Assembly (NCBI GenBank): GCA_002690445.1 | Contig: NZER01000136.1 | Coordinates: forward strand, 1-13,823 | DNA length: 13,823 bases | Direction of reading: 5' to 3' | Origin: Candidatus Pacearchaeota archaeon | Lineage (GTDB): Archaea; Nanoarchaeota; Nanoarchaeia; Pacearchaeales; GW2011-AR1 | Shown here: positions 6,757 through 13,724 of the stretch, piece by piece | Layout: every line of letters begins with the position of its first letter | Position numbering within the stretch: position 1 is the stretch's first letter | The notes under the pieces: model-generated | What the model was told of the DNA's origin: nothing | The model's database searches: none | What the model saw: only the letters and a program-made list of their open reading frames with translations | Made by a program: the position numbers and the translations under genes

Positions 6757-7689
6757 ATGGACAAACATTTTTACAACGAGGCCTCCGCCAAGAAACTGGG
6801 ATGGGAGCCTAACTGGTTTGGTGAAAAATATTTTGACGACAAGCTTGTAAGGGCCATTAAGAAATGGCAGCGTGTACGGAACCTTAATGCAGATGGTCTG
6901 TGCGGGCCTATGACCTTTCGTCGCCTTTGGACCGAACGGCAGGCAGAGATAGACGATTATAAGCCTAACGATTGTCATTATTCAAATTATATCGTCTATA
7001 ACGGTGAGTTTTTTCCGATTGAGTGGGACAAGTTTGTGCTGTGGTCTGAAAAAGGCGGCATGCAAGCCAAGCCTGGACATTTTTATGATTATTCCGGGCG
7101 CCCTAAGCGCAAGATTCGCTATTTTGTGAATCATTGGGATGTGTGCCTCTCATCAAAATCCTGTCAGAGCGTGCTTGATAAACGCGGAATATCCGTTCAC
7201 TTTTTGATCGATAATGACGGTACCATATATCAGACACTCGACATGCAACACGCAGCATGGCATGCGGGTTCTTCGCGCACCAATCGTCCCTCGGTGGGAG
7301 TCGAGATTACTAACGCATATTATCCCAAATACCAAGAATGGTATGTAAAGCATGGGTTTGGAGAACGCCCCGTCATCGAGGATGCCTGGGTGCATCGTAG
7401 TCACCTTGACCCGTTCTTGGGTTTCTATCCAGAACAGATAAAGGCGGCGAAAGCGTTGTGGAAGGCCATCCACGGGGCTACCGGGATTCCCTATGAAACC
7501 CCAGTCAGTCAATTTGGGAAAACATCTACCCAGTATGTACAAGATGTAGCATATGGAAAGTTTTCGGGCTTTGTGAGTCATTACCACATCAGCAAGAAAA
7601 AGATTGATTGTGCAGGCCTTGACATTAAAACTCTTTTGGATGAAACGGAACACGACATCGAGATTTTAGATACACTCAAACAGGACTAA
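6757..7689 (+). CDS. Endolysin: peptidoglycan-binding domain plus N-acetylmuramoyl-L-alanine amidase
   Basis: Cleaves the bond between muramic acid and the stem peptide to lyse the host. Of 310 residues, the first 60 form a PG_binding_1-type domain (DDKLVRAIKKWQRVRNLNADG, then GPMTFRRLW). Residues about 118-290 are an Amidase_2/PGRP fold: RYFVNHWD gives zinc ligand H126, followed by SVHFLIDNDGTIYQTLD, AAWHAG (H169) and SVGVEITN (E183). The segment SHYHISKKKIDCAGLD (274-289) supplies the second and third ligands from H275/H277 and D284/C285. No signal peptide is seen, so release would need a holin or similar. The order with the binding domain first is common in endolysins of Gram-negative phages. 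ATG 6757 is used with GAGGTG about 10 nt upstream; ATG 6753 gives only a short frame. Confidence 0.9.
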   Translation: MDKHFYNEASAKKLGWEPNWFGEKYFDDKLVRAIKKWQRVRNLNADGLCGPMTFRRLWTERQAEIDDYKPNDCHYSNYIVYNGEFFPIEWDKFVLWSEKGGMQAKPGHFYDYSGRPKRKIRYFVNHWDVCLSSKSCQSVLDKRGISVHFLIDNDGTIYQTLDMQHAAWHAGSSRTNRPSVGVEITNAYYPKYQEWYVKHGFGERPVIEDAWVHRSHLDPFLGFYPEQIKAAKALWKAIHGATGIPYETPVSQFGKTSTQYVQDVAYGKFSGFVSHYHISKKKIDCAGLDIKTLLDETEHDIEILDTLKQD

Positions 7690-7713
7690 AAATGAATAAT
7701 CCCTATTTATTAT

Positions 7714-8244
7714 ATGGGCCTTTTTCTCGCCTTATTTTTGAGTTGCTTTTCCGGTGATCAACCTTTAATATTAAAAGTTAATGATATGGCGGTTATAGAT
7801 ACTTTTGCTCTGGGGCCCCCCGTGCAAAAAGCCACGTGGAGAGAGAGCCCCAACATCCGCGTCTGTGCTGCCACTCAAGTCAAGATGCACAGAGCACAGA
7901 AAGCGCTTAGGTATTGGGAAATGTTGGGATATGAATTTGGTTCCGCACGGATTGATGAGGATATTGGGTGTATGCACCCTCGGTATGGCGAAATTATTAT
8001 AACATTGCCCGAAGGCAACATAGATAATGAACATATGGCCGCAACTAGAATTTATACTGAAAAAATAACTGGCAACATTGCTAAGGCAAAAATATTTATA
8101 TACCCTAAATACGCCCAGAAAGACCGAGTCATAGAGCACGAACTAGGCCACGCATTAGGGTGGCAGCATCACAAACAAAAGTTTCATATTATGCATCCCA
8201 ATTGGCAGTTGGGAGGATACAACAATGCGGGTCTGCGGAGGTAG
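7714..8244 (+). CDS. Secreted or lipoprotein zinc metalloprotease of the metzincin (matrixin-like) type
   Basis: Predicted zinc endopeptidase. The active site HELGHALGWQHH (142-153) fits HExxHxxGxxH, with ligands H142, H146 and H152 and catalytic E143, and a Met-turn candidate M160 in HIMHP. The 176-residue product starts with a hydrophobic segment, GLFLALFLSCFSG, resembling a short export signal; LSC could be a lipobox, although it lacks the usual basic N-terminus. Family length for a bare catalytic domain is about 160, so nothing else is attached. The start is weak: ATG 7714 has no Shine-Dalgarno, whereas ATG 7692 in another frame does (AGGA 7682-7685) but stops after 21 codons. It follows the endolysin by 24 nt, so a role in lysis, envelope processing or virion maturation is possible; the substrate is unknown. 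Confidence 0.75.
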   Translation: MGLFLALFLSCFSGDQPLILKVNDMAVIDTFALGPPVQKATWRESPNIRVCAATQVKMHRAQKALRYWEMLGYEFGSARIDEDIGCMHPRYGEIIITLPEGNIDNEHMAATRIYTEKITGNIAKAKIFIYPKYAQKDRVIEHELGHALGWQHHKQKFHIMHPNWQLGGYNNAGLRR

Positions 8245-8247
8245 AGA

Positions 8248-9129
8248 TTGTCCCGATATGACAAGGTAGTAATTGGTAGTTCACTAAAAGCTGTTTTATA
8301 TGCTTTCACCAACAATTACCCGCTTTTTTTTGCTGAAGAACGGCGCCCCTTCAGGTTCGATTATTTAGAGCCTGATGTCGATTTATCGTGCCTTAAAATT
8401 CCCCGAGCTGCAAAAAGTTTAACGACTTTCCACGAAGCAAAAGTGGTAGGATATTCCAAAGAGTTTTTATGGGAAAGGTTGCTATTTTTGTTAGCAGTGG
8501 AGGGGCGCTCCCCCCTCTCAAATTTATGCGGCACCATCCGCTATGACGGAAATACAGTAACGTGTTCCAACGAGTATTCGAAAATAATGGAGTTTACCTT
8601 TGACGAGTGTTTTTATTTTGGCGACGACAACGCCACAGGATTTGTAGGGCAAAAGAGCCTTGACGACGATAGATATATATGTTATGATTATATTGCATTT
8701 AATAGAGGGGGCAAGCACGAAATTGACTATATTAAAACAGAGGATGATTTTGTTAGGGAGATATGGTTTTATTCTTCCGACCGTATTGATGGAAATACTC
8801 CTGTTAAAGATGCTTGTGCTGTCTCAATCTTAAGCGAGAACCAACTATCTGATTTTGATTATTCTCAAACTATGGCGAGATTTAAAACCATCCACGAAAT
8901 GGAACACAGAGGAATGAAAGGACTATTTGCCCATGACTACACCACCGCCGGAAACCCCAAACATTACAAATTTAGAACAACTAGCCTTTACCGCGAGAGA
9001 AGTAAGCCAAAACATGAATACGAACCGGAAGCCCCTAATATTACGATTCCGCAAATTAGTGAACAAGATTTGCTCCAGGATCTCGAACCAGCTTGTGTGG
9101 CCTACGATAGACTTTTGAGGTATTGGTGA
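8248..9129 (+). CDS. Conserved-looking phage protein of unknown function
   Basis: I do not recognise this 293-residue protein. It opens with YDKVVIGSSLKAVLYAF, a strand-turn-helix reminiscent of an FAD/NAD-binding Rossmann start, but the GxGxxG glycines are mostly missing (GSSLKA), so dinucleotide binding is doubtful. The middle is rich in aromatic and acidic residues (CFYFGDDN, LDDDRYICYDYIAF), and a possible helix (SQTMARFKTIHEMEHRGMKG) follows at about 209-228. There are no membrane segments. The TTG start at 8248 is supported by GGAGGT (8237-8242), which overlaps the protease stop. The end overlaps the next gene by GTGA, so the two are translated together and probably act in one process. 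Codon composition looks like the neighbours. It could be a structural or nucleotide-handling protein; no function is assigned. Confidence 0.7.
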   Translation: MSRYDKVVIGSSLKAVLYAFTNNYPLFFAEERRPFRFDYLEPDVDLSCLKIPRAAKSLTTFHEAKVVGYSKEFLWERLLFLLAVEGRSPLSNLCGTIRYDGNTVTCSNEYSKIMEFTFDECFYFGDDNATGFVGQKSLDDDRYICYDYIAFNRGGKHEIDYIKTEDDFVREIWFYSSDRIDGNTPVKDACAVSILSENQLSDFDYSQTMARFKTIHEMEHRGMKGLFAHDYTTAGNPKHYKFRTTSLYRERSKPKHEYEPEAPNITIPQISEQDLLQDLEPACVAYDRLLRYW

Positions 9130-10004
9130 GCCGGATACATTTAGCGGGCATAATTCCAGTTGCAAACCTCCAAACAGATTTTGATCTTAGGACACCAGAT
9201 GTATTAACTCCCATCAACGCAGGTTTTACAGCGATCCAGAAGTCCGTATTTGAATGTGCTATGGCTGGATGTAATACCATATGGATTGTGGCCAATGATG
9301 ATTTGGCCCCTCTTGTCCGTAAGGTGGTGGGCGAATGGGTTTATGATCCCGTTTATTTTAAGAAACCTGTAGCATTTAGTTCAGAACAAAGAAAGGAAGT
9401 CCCTATTTATTACGTCCCTATCCACCCTAAAGATCGCGACCGACGCGATTCTTATGGGTGGTCCGTCTTATATGGGGCATATTCCGCATGGAAAGTAGCT
9501 TTTAAAATATCTAAATGGATAACCCCTGATAAATATTATGTTTCCTTCCCCATGTCAGCATATGATGTATACGATATACGACAACACAGGCAATTAATTA
9601 ACCACAAGACTAACAACTTTTTTTTAAGTCATGCCGGTCTGACTGTTAAAGACAACAAGCCATTAGCATTCACATTTACAGGAGAAGATTTTAAACAATG
9701 CAGACGTTCAGTAAACAAGCAAACAACAAGGGAGTATTTACCCCCTTCAGGCGACCAACAATACCCTACCCAGAAAATACCTTTGAGCGAGAGATGGAGC
9801 GCTCGCCACTTCAATTTCCAAATAATATTCGAGAAGGTAAGCGAACAGAATGCGACCCAGATCGATCTTGATTGGTACTATGACATTTCTAGTTGGGATG
9901 GATATCGCAATTATCTTGCTTCTAATAATCTTATAATAAAACCCGAAGAAGGCTTGACAAAGCCCCATATTTATGGTAAATTAGGATATACTGAGGGCGA
10001 ATAA
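9126..10004 (+). CDS. Nucleotidyltransferase-like protein (GT-A/NTP-transferase fold suspected)
   Basis: The 292-residue product begins HLAGIIPVANLQTDFDLRTP, continues DVLTPINAGFTAIQKSVFECAMAGCNTIWIVANDD (25-59), and resembles the opening strand, pyrophosphorylase loop and 'aGi..i.iv' strand of sugar-nucleotide transferases. It also recalls hypothetical proteins of marine T4-like phages that are sometimes annotated as nucleotidyltransferase. The GxGTRL signature and the usual mid-domain Asp are not intact (YYVSFPMSAYDVYD at 137-150), so it may be inactive or act on another substrate. SERWSARHFNF (221-231) is a distinctive motif of unknown meaning. GTG 9126 is preferred to TTG 9123: GAGG (9117-9120) is spaced five bases from the GTG, and the GTGA overlap couples it to the previous gene. 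The function is a hypothesis; the gene itself is secure. Confidence 0.55.
   Translation: MSRIHLAGIIPVANLQTDFDLRTPDVLTPINAGFTAIQKSVFECAMAGCNTIWIVANDDLAPLVRKVVGEWVYDPVYFKKPVAFSSEQRKEVPIYYVPIHPKDRDRRDSYGWSVLYGAYSAWKVAFKISKWITPDKYYVSFPMSAYDVYDIRQHRQLINHKTNNFFLSHAGLTVKDNKPLAFTFTGEDFKQCRRSVNKQTTREYLPPSGDQQYPTQKIPLSERWSARHFNFQIIFEKVSEQNATQIDLDWYYDISSWDGYRNYLASNNLIIKPEEGLTKPHIYGKLGYTEGE
9954..9982 (+). promoter_or_regulatory. Sigma70-type promoter P3 ahead of the membrane protein and polymerase genes
   Basis: A perfect -35 TTGACA (9954-9959), a 17-nt spacer and a -10 TAAATT (9977-9982, four of six) with an extended TGG in front. It lies within the last 17 codons of the nucleotidyltransferase-like gene. 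Predicted RNA starts near 9989, leaving about 15 nt before ATG 10004 and the ribosome site GAGGG (9993-9997) close to the 5' end. It would give the polymerase gene its own transcript. Confidence 0.6.
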
Positions 10005-10315
10005 TGAGAAAAGCATTTCGATGGGTTGCCCATCGTTTGAGGCACAAGCTTCATCACTTGCACCCATCAAAACTGATGGACACCTTAAAGGACCATGGCC
10101 TTGCACTGTTCATTATTGTTGTGGGGTGGGAGATCATCGAAGATGTTATCTTTCCGCTTCTCTTTATTTGGCTCGGCAAGAATGTCGATCCGTGGTTCCT
10201 AGCGGGCGCCCCAGTCAGTTGGCTTCTGTGTTTGCACCCCGTGGCCGTGCCGGCTATTTGGGGTATTTGGATTAAGATTTCAGGGAGAAAAGATGAGAAC
10301 CAAATCCAAGATTAA
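10004..10315 (+). CDS. Small two-helix membrane protein, candidate holin
   Basis: This 103-residue protein has a basic, histidine-rich N-terminus (VAHRLRHKLHHLHP, 8-21), a hydrophobic span about 32-58 (LALFIIVVGWEIIEDVIFPL onward) and a second about 64-92 (WFLAGAPVSWLLCLHPVAVP onward), then a short charged tail. The first span carries E43, E46 and D47, unusual inside a membrane helix. Two helices and small size would suit a class II holin working with the endolysin 2.3 kb upstream, but several intervening genes separate them and no holin family is recognised; an inner-membrane anchor or exclusion protein is equally possible. The ATG overlaps the previous stop (TAATG), GAGGG is well spaced, and its own end overlaps the polymerase gene by 23 nt, so it is likely co-translated with the polymerase. 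Confidence 0.6.
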   Translation: MRKAFRWVAHRLRHKLHHLHPSKLMDTLKDHGLALFIIVVGWEIIEDVIFPLLFIWLGKNVDPWFLAGAPVSWLLCLHPVAVPAIWGIWIKISGRKDENQIQD

Positions 10316-13300
10316 GTTTGTAGGGCTGCATGCACATAGCGTAGCAGGTTCTATATTTGATGCCATCGGATATCCCCAGGCACATATGGATTATGCATAT
10401 GAAAATGGGTCCGATGCTCTTGCACTCACCGATCATGGTAACATGAACGGATTGGCATATCAGGTTTTGCATGCAAAAAAGATGCATACTGAAGGCAAAG
10501 AGTTTAAGCCAATCTTTGGTTGCGAGGCTTACTTCACCACTTCCATTGCTGAGTGGAGAAAAGCTTATGAACAAGCCATGGAAGATAAGAAGCGCGCAAG
10601 AAGCATTAAGAAAGATGAACAATCGGGAGCCACCGTTGAAGACGAGGGCGACAGCAAGAAGACTCAACCGATCCTAAAGCGCCGGCGCCATTTGGTCCTT
10701 CTGGTGCAGAATCAGACAGGGCTAAACAACCTCTTTAAGCTTGTCTCCGAGAGCTATAAAGCCGAGAACTTTTATCGCTATCCTCGTATCGACTACGCAC
10801 TCCTAAAGAAGTACAATGAGGGTATTATCGCCGCCTCAGCATGCCTAGGAGGCGTTTACGCGGGCAACTACTGGGAGAACCGGGACGACGGGCCAGACGC
10901 GATTCTAGAGGCAATGAGAGAGACTACCATGAATATGCAAGAGATCTTTGGGGATCGCTGGTACGGAGAGATTCAATGGAACAACATCAAAGAACAGCAT
11001 GAATTGAATCAATATATTATTCAGGTCGCACAAGAGTTTGGTGTGCCTCTCATTACAACTGCCGACAGCCATTATCCCAATCCAGATGCCTGGAAAGATA
11101 GAGAGCTTTATAAGCGCTTAGGATGGCTAGGGAAAGGCCGCCCGTCGTGGGCTGACGAAGAGTCTCAATTGCCCGCTGGCGTAGAAGAAATTGGGTACGA
11201 ACTGTATCCAAAGAACGGCGATCAGATGTGGGAAAGCTATAAAGAGTACTCCCAAGCCGCAGGGGTTGAATATGATGATAAGGTGATTTTGAAGAGCATT
11301 GAAGAAACTCATCGCATCGCCTTTGAGCGCATCGAATCATTCCTGCCGGATAATACCGTACGTCTCCCTGAGTTCGTAGTGCCGGCTGGATACACAGCGA
11401 CACGGGCGCTCGTTCAGTTTGCCATGGAGGGCTTAAGGGAACGAAACCTTCACACCAACTCCGACTACACCGACCGCTTGCGTAAGGAACTAGAGGTTAT
11501 CGATGACCGAGGATTCTCAAAATACTTCCTAACTATGAAGTCGATTGTTGATGTGGCCACAGATATGATGTTGCCCGGCCCAGGCCGCGGCTCTGCGGCA
11601 GGCTCCCTCGTTGCATATTCACTTGGTATCACACAGGTCGACCCCATTAGGCATGGGCTACTCTTTAGTAGATTCCTGCGCTCGGACGCCACAGACTATC
11701 CCGATATTGATTACGATGTGTCGGACAGCATGGTTCTTAAAGAAAAGCTCGTCGAGATGTGGGGCGCCGACTGTGTTGCACCAATCTCAAACTGGAACAC
11801 CCTGCAGCTCAAAAGTTTAATCAAAGATATCTCAAAGCTTTATAACATTCCATTCACAGAGGTTAACACTGTTACCTCCATCATGATGCGCGAAGCCCTT
11901 CCGGAAGCCAAGAAAAAGCACGGCATTAAAGCCGGTGTGTATAGTCCCACGTGGGAGGAGGTAATTGAATTCTCTCCGACATTGCAAAGGTATTTGGCGA
12001 TGCATCCGGCAGTCAAGACCCACGTTGAGGGCTTAGTCGGACAGGTGCGGTCTTGCTCTCGTCATGCCGGCGGGGTCGTTATCGCAGAGGATCTTGATAA
12101 GAATATGCCTCTAATCAACTCCGGTGGCGTACGCCAAGCACCATGGGCAGAGGGGCAGAACGTTCGACATCTTGAGCCGATGGGGTTCATTAAGTTCGAT
12201 TTGCTCGGCTTGTCTACGCTTAAAATGATGGAAGGTTGCATTGAGCATATCTTGCAGCGTCATCATGACGTCGAGGCGCCCACCTTTGAACAGGTGCGAG
12301 AATATTATAACACACATTTGCACCCTGACGTGCTGGATATGGATAACCAAGAGGTTTATGAGAACATTTTTCACAAAGGAAAGTGGGCCGGTGTCTTTCA
12401 GTTCACCGAACAAGGAGCACAAAAATTCTGCACCCGGGTAAAGCCACGCAACATTATTGATGTATCGGCTATCACGGCCATCTACCGGCCCGGCCCCTTG
12501 GCGGCAAACGTTCACGATGAGTACTTGGAAGCGAAGGAAAGTCCTCACTATATCAAATACTTAACCGACGAATCACGGGAAATCACAGAAGAGACATTTG
12601 GGTTTCTTATTTTCCAAGAGCAAATTGCGTTGCTGGCTCACAAATTAGGTGGCCTCACGCTAGACGAAGGAAACACATTACGCAAAGTATTAACCAAGAA
12701 GGGAACCGGTAAGGGAAATGTTAAAATACGCCTCCACACTAAATTTATCGCTGGGTGTTTAGAGAACAGCATCAGCAGGGATGAAGCCCAGGCACTCTGG
12801 GACAAGTTTGAATACTTTTCTGGTTACGGCTTTAATAAGTCGCATGCAGTTTCATACAGCATCATTTCGTTCCAATGTGCATGGCTGTGGAATTATTATC
12901 CAGCAGAGTGGATGGCAGCGTTCCTCGACAAAGAGCCCGAGACCCGAAAAGAAAAAGCAATCAATATCGCAAAGAAGTTTGGTTTTAAGATAGCCCCCCT
13001 TGATGTAAACAAGTCAGGGACCGTCTGGGAGATTTCCACGGATGGCAAAACTCTTATTCAGCCGCTGACGTCAATCAAGGGTTTTGGTATGGCGGCAATT
13101 GAGCAGATACTAAATAACCGCCCATTTATGAACGCGGAAGATCTTTTGTTCCGCGAAGGCGTATCTTACAGTAAGCTGAATAAAAAGTCTTTGGATGCGC
13201 TTTGTCGCGGAGGCGCTCTGGATAATATTGTAGATGATAGATTCACAGGAAGAAAACACTTTTGGTCGACTTGCATTGTAGATCGCCCGAAGAGTCTCAA

Positions 13301-13721
13301 GAAGTTCGCAGAAAATCTAGAGCTTTATAGGGATGAGGGAGATTTTACAGAAGAGGAAATCATTCAGTTTAAGACTGACTTAACCGGTGTTTTCCCCCTT
13401 AATCTAGTTGTCGATGCAGCAATGATTCAACAGTTGCAAGAAAAATATATTCCCCCCATCTCTGAATTCGATGCGGCGCTACAAATTTGCTGGTTCATTC
13501 CACGCAAGATTGTGCCGAAGAAAACAAAGAATGGAAAGCTTTACTGGATTGTTGAGGTGATTGACTCCAACAACGAACTAACGAGAATCAGGTGTTGGGG
13601 AGTGAAACCAGAAAAGGATCGTATTCAATTGAATCGTCCCTACATGGCATCATTAAAGTATGACCCGAATTGGGGATTCAGCACTTATGCGATTGGAAGA
13701 ACATTTAAACAATTAGGGTAA
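10293..13721 (+). CDS. dnaE: DNA polymerase III alpha subunit-like (family C, DnaE type) with intact PHP domain
   Basis: Replicative DNA polymerase, 1142 residues (E. coli DnaE 1160). The PHP domain (about 8-265) shows H13, H15, D23, H48 (LTDHGNM), E78 (GCEAYF), H133, C184 (SACLGG), D258 and H260 (ADSHY), matching all nine metal ligands known for active PHP exonucleases. A charged linker (about 93-130) interrupts it. The palm/thumb core has GPGRGSAAGSLVAYSLGIT (429-447), catalytic D473 and D475 in PDIDYD, SRHAGGVVIA (589-598), D636 in IKFDLLGL, YRPGPL (731-736) and GYGFNKSHAVSYS. A helix-hairpin-helix-like tract (TSIKGFGMAAIEQIL) and an OB-fold-like C-terminus (about 1060-1138) follow. No obvious clamp-binding or tau-binding tail is assigned. 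AGGGAG (10282-10287) fixes ATG 10293. No separate proofreading exonuclease is in the window. Confidence 0.96.
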   Translation: MRTKSKIKFVGLHAHSVAGSIFDAIGYPQAHMDYAYENGSDALALTDHGNMNGLAYQVLHAKKMHTEGKEFKPIFGCEAYFTTSIAEWRKAYEQAMEDKKRARSIKKDEQSGATVEDEGDSKKTQPILKRRRHLVLLVQNQTGLNNLFKLVSESYKAENFYRYPRIDYALLKKYNEGIIAASACLGGVYAGNYWENRDDGPDAILEAMRETTMNMQEIFGDRWYGEIQWNNIKEQHELNQYIIQVAQEFGVPLITTADSHYPNPDAWKDRELYKRLGWLGKGRPSWADEESQLPAGVEEIGYELYPKNGDQMWESYKEYSQAAGVEYDDKVILKSIEETHRIAFERIESFLPDNTVRLPEFVVPAGYTATRALVQFAMEGLRERNLHTNSDYTDRLRKELEVIDDRGFSKYFLTMKSIVDVATDMMLPGPGRGSAAGSLVAYSLGITQVDPIRHGLLFSRFLRSDATDYPDIDYDVSDSMVLKEKLVEMWGADCVAPISNWNTLQLKSLIKDISKLYNIPFTEVNTVTSIMMREALPEAKKKHGIKAGVYSPTWEEVIEFSPTLQRYLAMHPAVKTHVEGLVGQVRSCSRHAGGVVIAEDLDKNMPLINSGGVRQAPWAEGQNVRHLEPMGFIKFDLLGLSTLKMMEGCIEHILQRHHDVEAPTFEQVREYYNTHLHPDVLDMDNQEVYENIFHKGKWAGVFQFTEQGAQKFCTRVKPRNIIDVSAITAIYRPGPLAANVHDEYLEAKESPHYIKYLTDESREITEETFGFLIFQEQIALLAHKLGGLTLDEGNTLRKVLTKKGTGKGNVKIRLHTKFIAGCLENSISRDEAQALWDKFEYFSGYGFNKSHAVSYSIISFQCAWLWNYYPAEWMAAFLDKEPETRKEKAINIAKKFGFKIAPLDVNKSGTVWEISTDGKTLIQPLTSIKGFGMAAIEQILNNRPFMNAEDLLFREGVSYSKLNKKSLDALCRGGALDNIVDDRFTGRKHFWSTCIVDRPKSLKKFAENLELYRDEGDFTEEEIIQFKTDLTGVFPLNLVVDAAMIQQLQEKYIPPISEFDAALQICWFIPRKIVPKKTKNGKLYWIVEVIDSNNELTRIRCWGVKPEKDRIQLNRPYMASLKYDPNWGFSTYAIGRTFKQLG

Positions 13722-13724
13722 ACT

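Noticed and set aside
7153..7653. 166-codon open frame on the - strand opposite the endolysin.
   Set aside because: It is a shadow of the amidase gene, has no ribosome site and no recognisable protein pattern.
7701..7725. CCCTAT/ATATGGG followed by T residues after the endolysin, as a possible terminator.
   Set aside because: The stem is six pairs with a bulge and mostly AT; too weak to call.
8660..8688. TTGACG-N17-TATGAT with an extended TG, inside the unknown gene.
   Set aside because: Good score, but no start codon lies at the expected distance and it sits mid-gene; kept only as a note for 5'-end mapping.
10272..10667. 131-codon open frame on the - strand opposite the polymerase start.
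   Set aside because: It crosses two well-supported + strand genes and shows no protein features of its own.
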